In this document: positions 45,001 through 57,697 of the stretch, piece after piece | Position numbering within the stretch: position 1 is the first letter of the stretch | How the letters are laid out: each line of letters begins with the position of its first letter | Assembly (NCBI GenBank): GCA_028554755.1 | Contig: JAPTOF010000003.1 | Span: 27,637,501-27,701,500, forward strand | DNA length: 64,000 nucleotides | Source: Cordia subcordata | Lineage: Eukaryota; Streptophyta; Magnoliopsida; Boraginales; Cordiaceae | Reading direction: 5' to 3' | Notes under the pieces: generated by a model | What the model was told of the DNA's origin: nothing | The model's database searches: none | Seen by the model: the letters and a program-made list of their open reading frames with translations, nothing else | Program-made: the position numbers and the translations under genes

Positions 45001-47460
45001 CATCGATGCTTTGTTATGTGTTTGGTTGTAACACTTCCCCAGATCTTGTCCACAGCGAGAATTTCGTGCACTGGCTGTCGTTTTATGATCATTCTGTTAG
45101 GCTGGATAAGGAATCTCTCTCCAGCAGTGCTGAACTCGAGCCTAGCCAAATAGCGTTTTTGGAAGTCGCATTTTTAGCATTGCTACTCGCAAGTTGAGCA
45201 TCACTCAGCTGCATGACGCATTCCTCGATTTGATGTTTGACCCCCCCCAAAAAAAAAAAAAAAAGAAAGAAAGAAAAAGCTCATGTAAATCAACGATAAG
45301 TAACCCAACTTGCCTATTATACCCGTTGACGCCTCCAGAGTTTTTGTCAAGCTCGCCAATTGTTTTAGATGGGGTGTGCCTGTAAGGATGAAATGTATTT
45401 CGATGTACATATTTCTTGCATTAGGAGGGAAAATTAATAGCAGTGAAGTAATGAATCATTGTTTAATTTCCATATTCATTGGTTCATACGATTTTTTCAT
45501 AGTCTCTTTCACACCAGCATAATAAAAATTGAAGTCCTGTTGAAGATGCGGGCACCTCGAGGCTAGAGGCAGCAGAAAGTTCTGAAGTCAAGGTTTATTC
45601 TACCGTTGGCTTCTGTAAAGTAAAATAAAGCTCAATCAAATAATGATGTGTTCTCTTCATGATATAAAGAAAGCCGATTCAATAAGTTGAAAAGACTAAC
45701 AAATATGAAATTGAAAAAAAAAAAAAAAAAAAAAATGAGTGAGGGACAAGAGATGCAAACTTCATCAAGCTTGGAGTGACCGCTTGCCTACCTGCCTCAA
45801 GTAGTAGCCAAAGTAGGTCAGAATACCTTTTTGAAGGATAATTTGTTTGCTACGAACATTACAATTTCAATTTCATGGCTAAATGAAAGATCAATCCAGG
45901 ATAAGAAAACTTATGCCGCCGTACGAAAAGGCTATTGACCAGAAAGAGTACCTATTTTTTTTTAGTGTTCAACTGAGCATGTCGTGACACTCAAAATGGT
46001 TGGCCTTTTCTTAGAGTAGCATCTGTACTGAATGACTACTGGTGTGTTTTGCAAAGACATAGTATTTAACAGTAGTTACATCCATCCCCAATGGTCATTT
46101 CATATCCATATGTCAATGTCTCTTCTTAATAGTCACAAATTTCATGAAATGACATAGCACCTACTATATTCAAGACTATTCAAGTCAGTAATTATATGAG
46201 GTTAAGAGAAGGTTAAGAGGGGACACAAATTCGATTTTTATGCAAGCATTAGTTACCAAATGACTATTTATTAGTAGATTGTCTTATATAATCATATTGT
46301 TTCAAGTTCTTTTTCATCTTGCATATACATAATAAAAGCGCTAGAACAATAATAATAGAGATATAACCTCACTTTTAACATGCTGCCACACTATTTTCTC
46401 ATTAGCATGTCACTTGAAGCACTTTTCCTAATATTATTTACATCTTGCTGGTCAACAAATGGGTTGAGAATCACAATTGAAAAAAGAACTTATTTCTAAT
46501 GTTGAGCCTATATATTATCTATTGAAAAACGCAAGTTTTCAACTTTTGAGGGGTTGAGTAATCATAAAAATTATGTTTTAAATCTAACAGTTCAGTTAGA
46601 CTTTTAAGATATTAATTTTTATTACGTAGGATGTATGTATTGATAAAAAGATTAGGATCTTTTCAATTTTCTATATTTTTCCAACTCGTTGCCTGTCATC
46701 TCAAGTGAGTAATCAGCAAAATTGAAAGACTTGTCCTCATCATCTGCTTAATTATATATGAGAAAACGATGATAGAAAATGAGAAAAGAAAAAACAAATG
46801 TTTTTATGATAAAGCGAGAAAGCACGGCACGCAACTAAAACTGCCCTGCCCGGATGGTTCTCGTGTCCAATTGTCATCTTTTGATTTGGTACCTCAACAA
46901 AAGTACTCAATTATCTGTTACACGAATAGTTTTTATTTATTTATTTTATTTTTGGGGTCAATATTACATGAATAATTAATTTGATGGAATCAATAATGTG
47001 TTCAATAATATGCTCTACTAGCTTCCAAGAACCCACGCTCATCCCATCCCATCATACTTTATTAAGACAACCACATCACAACATTATCCGACATGATCCC
47101 CAAAAAAAAAAAATAGACAAAGAAAACAGGAGAGAAAACTTAATATCATGCTGGTCCTCGCAGTTTTCTCTCATTCAATTTTATCGAGCCTGTAATCTTG
47201 TAAATTTGGTCTTGTTAACAATACCAATTTCTTTTCAGCGCAAAAAAAAAAAGAAGTTTATCGAACTTGTAATTCTTTTTATGAAGAAAAATTCAATAAT
47301 AACATTTGCAAATTAATTAAAGACCAAACCATCTGAATAAATATACTACTTATAGTCAATTAATAGAAGTTAACACGTGCAATATAAAGTAATCAATTAG
47401 GTTCAAGGACAAAAATTGTTGAACCCCACGAGTCATAATCACTATCAACTTTTTTTAGTG
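45001..47460. other. Intergenic, nothing recognised
   Basis: AT-rich DNA with A-runs (45249-45264, 45715-45736). Small frames show no recognisable similarity. Confidence 0.5.
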
Positions 47461-47464
47461 GAGA

Positions 47465-48948
47465 AATTGGATTGGAGAAGTAGGTTATGTAACTCTCTGA
47501 TTACCACCGCATGTACTTATTTTTATTTATTTTATTCAATTATTGGTCGAAAACACATCTCTTGATCAATACATTAGTGAAGGGACGCGTGAAGGATAGT
47601 CATTTTCCACTTGAAGTGAAAGCTAATTCCATTATAGAGGCCTTACCTTGTGTTCGTGAAGAAAAGTTGAGGTAGTGCATTGTATTCTCCGTAGGAGATG
47701 GCTACTTTGTGAGAGAGAAAAATCATACTGTAATGTTATAATGATATAAAAAGATTCATTTTTATAAGTAAAAGAGAAATTCAGTGAATTATTACTAGTT
47801 ATGTAATAAAAAAAGGTGCACTAAGATACAAATTACGTTTCTTAGTGAGCAAATAATTCTGCATTGATTGACCACAACAAAAGAAATAACTAGGTCTTGC
47901 ATATACTTTTGGTTTGGTACTCTAACTAATTTGTTTGGTTTGCAATTTTTATTTTTAACTTCTTGATCCATATGAGTGTAGTCCTGGAGTATCTTGAGGA
48001 ATTAGTTGCTTTGAGCTGAAGTCCAATTTTAAGTTGATCACCTCACATGAAAGTTAAAAATATTAAACATGAAGTTATCTTATTTACCTTTTGTTTTCAA
48101 TATAATATGTCTCACATATAGGCAATATTTGTTTTTGAGTTTTGGCGTGTATATGATGGAAAGTATCAAGATAGGCCATAAGTTGTCAAGATTAACAACC
48201 GCCAAATGGTAAAAGTTGGGCCAGAAGTTCTGTAAGTGGGAATAGTAAAGATTTTAGACTGTAAGACGTGCCATGAATATGAAGTTTACAATTTTATAAT
48301 AAACTTATAGTTCGTTTGAATTGGGGAATGGGGGAGGGGAAAGGTAATGGAAGGATTAAAGTAATTCTTTCTCTGTTTGGTTCGAAAGGAGATGGGGAAG
48401 AGTGATAAAAGGGACGGGCTTTATTCTCTCAAATTCTTTATTTTCAGTACCTCCAAATTGGGATAAAATAAAACGGAGGGAATTCTTTAAATCTTTTACA
48501 TATAAAATTAACTCCTTTCTTCTATTTATTTCCTAATCCAAATACAAAATACTCACAATCTTTTATGTTTCTGTCTCTTATAAAAACATCTCAATCTAAA
48601 CATTAATTACCTATCTCCCCTCCTTTTCTTTATAATATTTTTCTTTCCTTCCCTTTATTAAATATTCCCCCCTCAATCCAAACAGGGTATTAGTGTAATT
48701 TTGCCAAACATGTTTTACCCGTTATTTAAAAAAAAAAAAAAAAAAAACTAAACCAGAAGTTAAAGCTTTTCGGAATCGTCATTTAAAGTTAGCTCAATCA
48801 ACATGCTGGAGAAATAACGATTACATGCATTTTAAGAGTTGATTCTGAAGGTCCATGTTTCACATAGAAAGATAAATAACTCAGCTGATTATTTGAAGCT
48901 GATTAATAGCAGTAAATCTTCCTGTTCAAATAGCTTAAAAGCTATGTG
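47465..48948. repeat. Direct duplication, copy 1 (contains a MITE)
   Basis: Matches 49150-50092 in the same orientation. Shared landmarks are gagaagtaggttatgt, gaaggatagtcattttcca, gtgaaagctaattccat, gatgtttgtttttga-type text and catgctggagaaataa. The copy is longer because of a MITE at 48308-48689. Confidence 0.85.
48308..48689. mobile_element. MITE with TTA target-site duplication, absent from the sister copy
   Basis: 382 bp with ends tagttcgtttgaattgg and tcaatccaaacagggta (inverted, imperfect), flanked by TTA at 48305-48307 and 48690-48692. The paired region at about 49845 (ttttagtgtaattttg) has no insert, giving an empty site. The TTA duplication points to a PIF/Harbinger-type MITE. Confidence 0.82.
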
Positions 48949-49149
48949 GATACCAATAAACTTTTTCCTTACACTAGCTGGGCACCTTGTTTGGGTTGCA
49001 TATTTTAAAGGAAAGGCAAAGAATGAGAGGGACTGGGAAATATTTTCTCTTTTGAGTTGCATTTAGAAAGAGAAGATATATTCTATGGAAAAATAATCTT
49101 TATTGTCTTTGAAGAATTAAATGATATTTTATTTTTCGTTCTCTGCGAG

Positions 49150-50092
49150 TCATGGACTTGAGAAGTAGGTTATGTCTACACTCTCTCTCATTACCACCAC
49201 ATATATTTATTTTTTTTAATTATTCAGATTATTGGTCGAAAATAGATCTCTTAATCAATATATATGTTAGTGAAGGGACGTCTGAAGGATAGTCATTTTC
49301 CAGTTGAAGTGAAAGCTAATTCCATCACAGAGGCCTTACCATATTTTCGTGAAGAAACAGTGAGGTGGTGCATTGTATTCTCCGTTGGAGCTGGCCACTT
49401 TGTGAGGGGAAAAGACCGTGTTACGTTGTAATGTTATAATAGCATGAAAAGATTCATTTGTAATATTATAATAGCATGAAAAGATTCATTGTGATAAACG
49501 GAAAAGGAATAAACAAATTGTTACAAGTTACACAAGGATATAGCGCACTAAAAAAAACGAACCAACGTTTCTTAGTGAGCAACCTATTTCTCATTGATTG
49601 AGAATAACATGAAGTTATCTTATTTCTACTTTCTTTTCAATATAATATGTCTCATGTGTAGGTGATGTTTGTTTTTGAATTTTAGTGTATATGACAAGAA
49701 GTATCAAGATAGGCCATAAGTTGTCAAGATTGTCAACCTCCAAATGATAAAAGCTGGGGCAGAAGTCCGTAAGTGGGAATAGTAGCAAAGATTTTAGACT
49801 TTTAGATGTGTCGTGAATATAAAATTTATAATTTATAATTAATTTTAGTGTAATTTTGCCTAAAATGTGTAACTCTTGATAAAGAAAAAGAAAAAAGCTA
49901 AGCCAGAAGTTACTCACGTTGTCTAAAACTGCTTAATCAACATGCTGGAGAAATAATGATTACTGCACTTTAAGAGGTGATTCTGGAGGTCCATCTTTCG
50001 CATTAAAAGATAAATAACTCAAGATCATTTGAAGCTCATTAATAGCAGTAGATCTTTTTGTTCAAACAGATTATAAGCTTATAAGCTATGTA
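49150..50092. repeat. Direct duplication, copy 2
   Basis: Counterpart of 47465-48948, about 1.68 kb away, without the MITE. Near its end, a shorter repeat doubles atctttttgttcaaacag (about 50056 and 50095). Confidence 0.85.
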
Positions 50093-52331
50093 TATCTTTT
50101 TGTTCAAACAGCTTAAAAGCCAATTCAAAAGAACACAAACATAATGAATAAGCACGTAATGCACGTACGATTCGAAATTTCACATTCAAACTTAAGTATA
50201 TACAAATACTGAAAGTTTTCTTAAAAACTTTCCAAAAGTCGAGAAAAGAGAAAAAAAAAAAAAAGTGCATGTCAAACAGAAGATGTTGTCTGTACCAAAA
50301 GATTAGTTAATAGAAAATAAAGATTTCCAATTTTCACATGAAGGGTCCCACAAGATTACTCCCATTTGATCCATTTAGCAATGCAATTCTGTGGTAATAT
50401 ATCATCATCTGCTATAGACCCACTCAGATTCTTCCGTACCGCTACAATCTATGCTAAAGTTTGTGAGAGGGGAAATTTTTAAGAAAAGGAAGAAGAAAAA
50501 GCCAAAGACTAGAAATAGGTTTTTTTAAAAATTATACTTTTTTGAGTGCAAAATAACTCCTACCATTTTTTTTTATAAAAAATATTTATAAATATCCAAA
50601 ATAAACACAGCCAAACACCGTCAAAAATCTTTGGCTATAGTTTGGGTTTCCTTACAACCTATACAACCACCCGACCGTGGGATTAAATCAAATCAAATCA
50701 AATTAAGATTTATATTACTAGATGGACCGATTCCTCGGAGAAATTATAACAAAGAAAACGATTTTTTCCCCTGCCCCAAAGTATAGGAATATGGAAATGA
50801 TCTTGTTTACTTTGACCTTCAAATTGAAGTGGCTACCACAATGCTTGTCCTTGGGTAGGCGAAAGAATCCCACCAAGATCTCCATCCTTTTTACAGTTGA
50901 GTGTCCTTTTCACTCATACCCCTCGCGACCACCTCTCTCCCTAGCTCATCTTACAAAAGTAAAAGCTGTTAAGTCACTTTCACCCTTTGTTTTTTCTTCT
51001 TAAGCTTTCTGTTTGACCCTTCAAATTCGCAAATTTTCTTTTTCCCCTGCATCAAAGACCCAAAAAAGGCTTGTAAAGAGAACACTCCCATAAAACAAGA
51101 ACATTCTTTATAATGGATATTGCAAACTAGTCATGGAAAATATGCAAATAAGACACTCATGTAAATTAGTTTGCATTTATTTCTGTATTTCACATTGTAA
51201 CGAATACAATCACTTGTTTATTTAGCAAAAAGTGCAATAGTGGATTAGCATATTCCAAATTTAAATAACAAAAAAGTGCAATAGTGGACCAGCATATTCT
51301 AGAATAAGTAACCACGACATCATAATTTAAAAATTCTCTCTCTCTCTTTTTTTCTCTCTCTCTCCCTCTCTCTCTTTCTCCATCTTGTATTTGTTCACAT
51401 AGAAGTATGATAGAATCATAAAAAATTGAGGATACAGTGTCTGCTTTCTCTTCGTTTTAGTGGTTAACTGGTCCATTCTTTTTGACCTGGACTCCTCAAG
51501 GATGAAATTGGTCGGAAAGACAAACAAGGCCTATGTACCTAGTACCAGCAACAGTCTTCCATAGGTCATTATCTAATATAGTTCCGTAATAACTTGTATA
51601 TGACATGCATGATCTAAAACCGGACTTTTTTGGCCAAAATTTCCGGTGATCACTTCCCCATTACTTTGATTTGATCACTGCTGCCGACAAACTACAATCT
51701 CATGTTGGGTTTGTTAGCTAATTAGGGATGTTTCAAGTCCTCGGATTCTATATCAGTTCTCGGGAGCGTGACAAAAAGTTAAACCTAATGTGAAATTACT
51801 GTTTCTTGACGTGTTAAAAAAGAAAAAAATCACCACTTAAGTACCTAAAGCCAAAACAAACATGATTCACCCTAAATGAAAATAGGCACCCAAAAGAATA
51901 CAGTTCTTTCAACACCCCCCAGAGTGACAAGTAGGTCCCCCTCATAGGTCCTCTTAGAGTTTAGCAGCCTGTGAACAGGTCAGCTTTTGTTCCCTGCACA
52001 TTTGGCCAACATTAGTCTCTCATAGTATTCTCTATTTCTCTGCTAAAATAATATATTCACCACAACCTTTTGGTATGTGAAGATGAAGAAAATGACAAAG
52101 AACTGAGCCCACTGCTACACAAACAAACAACTACAATATCTTTTCGTGATAGTACTCACAGATCCTAACGTATTACTGAGGGATTATATAATTAAGATAA
52201 ACACTGTTCTTGCACATTATGCAGCAATTATGAGTGTAATGGGGGCCTTGTTAAGATCAGCAAAGACTACTCAAATTGAAGTTCAAGATAAGTATATGAA
52301 GAGTTGATAGAGGAGCTTACATTTGTGCTTT
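50093..52331. other. Intergenic, downstream of the patatin-like gene
   Basis: No gene recognised. There is a CT-rich microsatellite at about 51333-51376. The segment just below 52332 should hold the 3' UTR of the gene on -. Confidence 0.5.
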
Positions 52332-55300
52332 TTAACTGCTGGGACTTATTTTTGGGCTTCTTGGAGTAGGTTGCTTGAAAGCAACAGTGGGAGCTATTCT
52401 GCAACTCCTCCTCTGGTGCTCCTGCACAAGCTCTCCGGCAAACCAGTCGAGTTTCTCAAAATTGCTCTCTTCTGCAATCCTCTTACCAGAGAAGAGCACA
52501 GAATCTACATATCTTTGTTTCAGCATTTCATCTGCTACTCCTATCAGCAGTTTGACATTCTTAGGACTCGGGTCGGAGTCTATGTTGACCCCGCATTGAC
52601 CCAAGCTGGACCCATTTGCCTGCCATTCAACAATTTTGAGTAGAAAAATTTATGCGCTCAGCGTTTTGTGCACTCACATTCCAACTATTCATTATAAATC
52701 AAATGATACTTGTGCCAATAGTTATGTATAATGATGGTATGAAAATGTTGAATGATTCAGAACCAATACACCACCAAGAATCTCAAAATGTTGCCTGGTA
52801 TTTCGTGACATAAGCAAAATTAGGCCTTAAATATTTAACAAAACCCAAGTGGAACATGTTTAAAATATCTTTTTTATCTTCCGTAATAATCTTTCATCAC
52901 TGCCTTCTTTCGAATTGATATTATGAATAAGTAACTCTCACAATCATGCAAAGAAAGGTGTTAAAGGTAGACTATAAGTAGTGCAATTAAACTTAAACTA
53001 ATGAAGAGAGTATAACTTCGATATAAACCAAAGTGAATCAGACCTTTCTCCGAATCCAGCAAATATCAGGTGTTTGTGCACAGAAATGCGGTTTCAGGAA
53101 AGAGATAATCGACCAAATTTACGAATACAATGGAAACAGAAAGGTGTGTTTATTATCAATGATAGGGGTAAGAGGATGGACCATATCACAATAGAGACAA
53201 GTAAACCAACATCTCTGATATATACAAAATTTTGGTGAATCACAAGAATGGCAAAAACAGTGAGACCCCTTCTGGTCCATTCCATCACACCCTGCGTGTA
53301 ACAAAACTGCACCTCATCATTATTAGAGATAGCTAAGCTAATTATGGAAGCCATGCCTTTCATCTCTCTTTGGTGGTGAGTAGCCTTCCCTACAACTAAC
53401 ATCAATTCGAATAATTCTCCTTTTGGCAATCAATTGTCCTCTGCCAGACAGACTTGGAAAAGATGACCCCGCCATATAATCCCTCAGGTGAAAAAGTGTT
53501 CAAAAGTTTATATCATTACTTATCACATTTTAGTATTACTTCAAGAAGAGATTACTTAGAATCACTTCTTACAAACACTAAGTTTGTCTGAAATGAGCAA
53601 TAAAATTGATCCAGAAATTGTACGAGGACAAATATGGGCTCGGGAAAAACACACCTAGAAGTTGACAGCTAATTGGCCTAGCACCGCATAGTCATGTGGT
53701 AAAAGTTCCTCAACATTGAAATTTTAGACCAAGAAAAAGAAAAACAAGAAAAATCGAAGTTTGAATAGACAAAAAAATCTGAACACTGACATTAGGTACA
53801 TTAAGTACATTCGCAACTACTAAATTACGTCTTCAATCTTGTATGACAATCGAAATAGTTTAAAAGAACCATTAGTTGGAAAGAAAATGGCATCAATCAA
53901 CCAATTCTTGGAACAATGGCAAGAATTTACACAATTTTTTTTTTTCTAAAAGAGAAGAATATTTGCAAAACATCTCACTCGGTTTTTTGCAACCAATGCG
54001 ATGTCGGCTGAGTTGGCATTAGCAGCAAGAACAGAAGAACACAACACAGAATTAACAGAGGAAACATCGTCGTCGTCAACAAACAAACAACAACAAAAAC
54101 AACAAGGTTGCTCATTGTCTGCACAGTTTGTAACAATCATTGTTTCCCCACCGCCCGAGAATTAAATTGAATGCGACCAAACAAACATCCGGCGCACGTT
54201 AGCCCCATGCCATGACACACTACCCCTTCGCCCTCACCAGCCTGTCCCCGACCCCCATGCAATTTGTATACCACCCAGAACGTCCCAATTCCTCATTAAT
54301 TACCACAAGCCGGTGCACGTTAGAATTATACCCGGAACCTCGAAAGAGATTATAAATTTTTTTTAAAAAAAAAAAATGAAAATGACAAGCATAAATGTCA
54401 AAAATAAGATGAGTGATCAGTTAGATTAGATACCTGAATTCGGACATAATTATTACTTCGGGCTTGACCGAAGGCCATGGCAACAGCGTGGTCCACCAAA
54501 TCGGCGGAGCCGTCAGATGATATTCGGGCCATCGGGCGGGCCCAGTGCTTGGCTTTCCATTTCTTCACTCGCTCATAATCGAAGGTGCCTTCTAGCAGCT
54601 GGCCAGTTCCTAGGGAAAGTACCAAAATGTCCTCCACGCCACGAACGAATGGAAACTCCTGCTTGTTGTGCAACACGTGCGTAATTGCCGCGGTGGTCGG
54701 GTTACTCATGGCTAAGCCGCCTTCGACCGCCATGCATTTGGTCGAACCGTCCACTGACTTCATCAAGACCGGTTCGAACACGGCCGGCTCGGCTGACGTG
54801 GCACGGCAAACCTCCCATAGCCGGAAGTCGTAGCTGTCCGCTTCGAGCGCATCGGCTCGCGAGAACAGGAAAGGCGCGGCGCTCGTGAGGTCGTAGCACG
54901 GGATCAAAACTGGCTTCAACGTGTCCTTCAATGTCAAACTTCTACCTTTCTTATCTGTAAACACTTCCTTCATCGCTTTCTCTAAGCTCGCGGTGGCGCT
55001 GCCGCCGCCGCCTCCTCCTCCTCCTTTCAAAACCTTCTTCAGAAAACCACCGCTGCCTGACCGGTAAAATTTCTTGCCTTTTTCAGCCAGAAACTTCCAC
55101 GTGTCATCAGCGTGAAAAATCGGGCGTTTTTGATCGTTCGTAGCGAACAGCATCGCCGTGAAGATTCCTCCGACGCCGCTGCCGGCGGCAACGTCGAAAT
55201 AATCAGCTATTCTCGCGTCAGGGTTGCCCGATTTGACCTTCAACGCGTTCTCCAAATAAGCCAAAGCTTTTCCAGACAAAATGCTTCGCATTCCACCACC

Positions 55301-55600
55301 ATCGATGCTCAAAATACATATCTTACCTCTCTGATTCTTCATCGCTTGCATAACGCTTCCCTCATTGGTCGCCGCCACTCCAGGCGGCGTCCCCACCCTC
55401 GGAGGCGTCTCTATCCGCGGAGGCGTCGGAACAACGTCGTTGGCAGCTGGAGAAGCCAGCTGCTTCGGAACCCATACCTTCTGGTGGTGATGATCATCAT
55501 CGTAACCGAACAAAAATTTGCTCTCTAATATCGAAAATATCTCGTAGCTAAGCTTATCTGTATCGATGCTCGGCTCTTGATTATCCGCTAGACTTGCCAT
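52332..55600 (-). CDS. Patatin-like phospholipase, pPLA-III type
   Basis: Patatin-related acyl hydrolase acting on membrane glycerolipids. Two exons on -: 55600-54434 and 52619-52332, joined across a 1.8-kb GT-AG intron (donor gtatct, acceptor tggcag) in phase 0; 484 residues, normal for the group. Residues 100-105 are DGGGMR (oxyanion hole). The nucleophile motif, G-x-S-x-G in classic patatins, is GSGVG at 140-144, the Gly-type motif that marks the pPLA-III clade. The partner motif, usually D-G-[GA], reads VEGG at 292-295. The C-terminus holds LIGVADEML, LDWFAGELV and RSCRIAPTVAFKQ. Residues 193-200 are eight consecutive Gly. The Pro/Thr-rich 50-75 stretch is variable linker. Pro and Gly runs aside, nothing is broken. 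The start is the first ATG, followed by text typical of the family. Confidence 0.93.
52620..54433 (-). other. Intron of the patatin-like gene
   Basis: 1.8-kb intron. A 111-residue and a 61-residue frame at 53094-53429 on -, the latter with many Cys/His, look superficially like zinc-finger text but carry no complete motif and are not called. Confidence 0.75.
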
Positions 55601-55747
55601 TTTTGTTTTTGCTTTTCCTTCTTCTTTTCAAATTTTTCCCTCTCAATCAACTAAAATTTTCTCTGCTTGTTATTGCAAAGGTAAACCACATTTCCCTCAA
55701 ATAACAATATATCATGTACATATATATGTATATATTGTATATATATT

Positions 55748-55759
55748 CTTTTTATATAC
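55748..55759 (-). promoter_or_regulatory. Putative TATA box of the patatin-like gene
   Basis: On -, gtatataaaaag about 150 bases upstream of the ATG; transcription would start near 55720. Confidence 0.45.
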
Positions 55760-55966
55760 GCGTGTGTATATAAAATTGAATTGCTAAAAAGCGAGTAAGA
55801 AGAAGTCAAAGCAGAATTTGAGCACAAGAACAATGAAAAGATGACAAGGGACGTGATCAACAACAACAAACACAGGGATTGCAGAGCATGTCTTTTAAGG
55901 CTTCCTTTATAGACACCACAATTTCTTTTTTTTAAATAACTTTTTTCTCATAAAAATCCATTTTCC

Positions 55967-56002
55967 TTAACCATGGTTAATAATCATATTAACCATGGTT
56001 AA
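55967..56002. promoter_or_regulatory. Two perfect TTAACCATGGTTAA palindromes 22 bases apart
   Basis: The 14-base palindrome ttaaccatggttaa occurs at 55967-55980 and again, unchanged, at 55989-56002. Centre-to-centre distance is 22 bases, close to two DNA turns. They lie about 370-400 bases upstream of the patatin-like start. ggttaa is a GT-element-like core, so a dimeric trans-acting factor is possible; function is an inference. Confidence 0.55.
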
Positions 56003-57139
56003 ACCTTTTTTTTTTTTTTTGCCCTTTTCTCTGAAACTATTGCAGATTGAAACTCACCGACGGTTGTCTAATCAATTGCTTTGTTGACGATCAGACCGTT
56101 CATTCTCGGCCAGAGACGCTTTCTTCCGTAATCAGCGGTGAATATGCGAATACTTTTTTATGCCTAATTTTGACTGCTCCTTCTATTTGATCACGGTAAT
56201 TCTTTTGGATTAGTGGTAAATCTTCTGTACAGATAACAGTAACTTTGACTGCTCATTATTATATTTGATCACGGAATATATAAAAAGAATAACATAAAAT
56301 AAATTAATGAAACAAAAGTGACATAGATTTATCATTTATATATGTCATGTATATTTATAACATTGAAAATTCACGATAAATTCATGTTTTTGCACTTACC
56401 CCTAATAGCCAAAGAAACAGATCATTTAATACAAGTATTCATTACAGACCATGTTATAAAGGGAATGGGATTTGTGTTCATTTTTATTAAAAGTGAAAAG
56501 AATCCTAGTCAAAATTACCAATGATGACCTTGTTTCTCTTTTTTGGTTTATTACCATTTTTGGTTTCACGTACTACCTTTTCTTTTAGTAGAAAAATTTT
56601 GACCCTCACACTTGGAAAGTAGTGGAATCTACATCTTATTTATTAAAATTGCAAAAAGTGTGAGATAAAATCTTTCAATGTTTAGTTTTCGACTTTTATT
56701 TTACTTAATTTTTGTGTAATTTAATATAGCTTTTTATTTTGTTTCTCATGGCATAACTAGCCAGAACTTTTGAAAACCAACTGCAACAATGCATCTTTAA
56801 TACATATACTAATTTAGTCAAAAATGCATTTAAGTGTTGGAATTTTTATTACACAGCAGTTAAGAACTTATAGTTTCCCTCGTGATAATAAGCTTACGAA
56901 AACTCCATCCGAAATGTCTAACTCAAAATAAAAAACATGACTCAAATTCGATCACAAACAAAGTTATAACTTCATATAAATAGGACACAAGTATACGGAA
57001 ATTGGTTTGGTCAAATTCATGGTGGGACTAGTTGCTAACTTGGTAAAGGAGTGGGGTCCCTAAGTTAGGACGCAATCGTCGGCAAAGGAATGGAGAAGCA
57101 CTAATCATGTCGAGTTGCTTCTTTTTCTTTTATTCTTTA
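56003..57139. other. Intergenic, nothing recognised
   Basis: AT-rich; no gene, no obvious element ends. Confidence 0.45.
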
Positions 57140-57697
57140 TAAAAAGAAGAGTAAATGACATATTATCCCTATAATTTGGTATAAGTACATAATATTTTTG
57201 AAGTCTCAAAACTATTTGATTATCTCTTCAAATTTTTTAAACTTGTGCTTAATACCCCTCGCCGTCTATTTTTTGTTAGTTTTGAAGGAAATTGAATTAT
57301 ACACACATGTGTGGCATTTTTCATTGTATAATATATATAAAAACTAAATATTTTGGATAATTTAAACCTTTATACTTTTTATAAAAACGCTTAACTCATT
57401 CACTCCCTGAAAACTCATGAGGATAATTTTGAGACTTCAGGGAATATTGCGCACTTATGCAACATTACAAGGGGTAATATGCTATTTCCTTTATATATTA
57501 TGTAATAAAAAACGCAACATACTCACAACATACGCGTATAGACTCTAACTTACCTTCAAAACTAACAAAAAACAGACGGCAAGGGGTAATTTACACACAT
57601 TTAAGAAATTTAAAGGGATAATCAAATAATTTGAGACTTCAAGGGTATTGTACATTTATATTAAATTACATAGGATAATATGTTATTTACTTTAAAA
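57140..57697. repeat. Inverted-repeat element related to the window's left-edge repeat
   Basis: The left arm (57147-57330) and the right arm (about 57540-57697) are diverged inverted copies of the sequence at 1-175; they share cgccgtctatttttt and the reverse aaaacagacggc. A third partial copy of the arm end (57420-57490) lies between. This is likely a non-autonomous TIR transposon; family unknown. Confidence 0.65.

Noticed and set aside
53094..53429. Cys-rich frames in the patatin intron, zinc-finger-like
   Set aside because: No complete DC1, RING or other zinc-binding spacing; no splice context.
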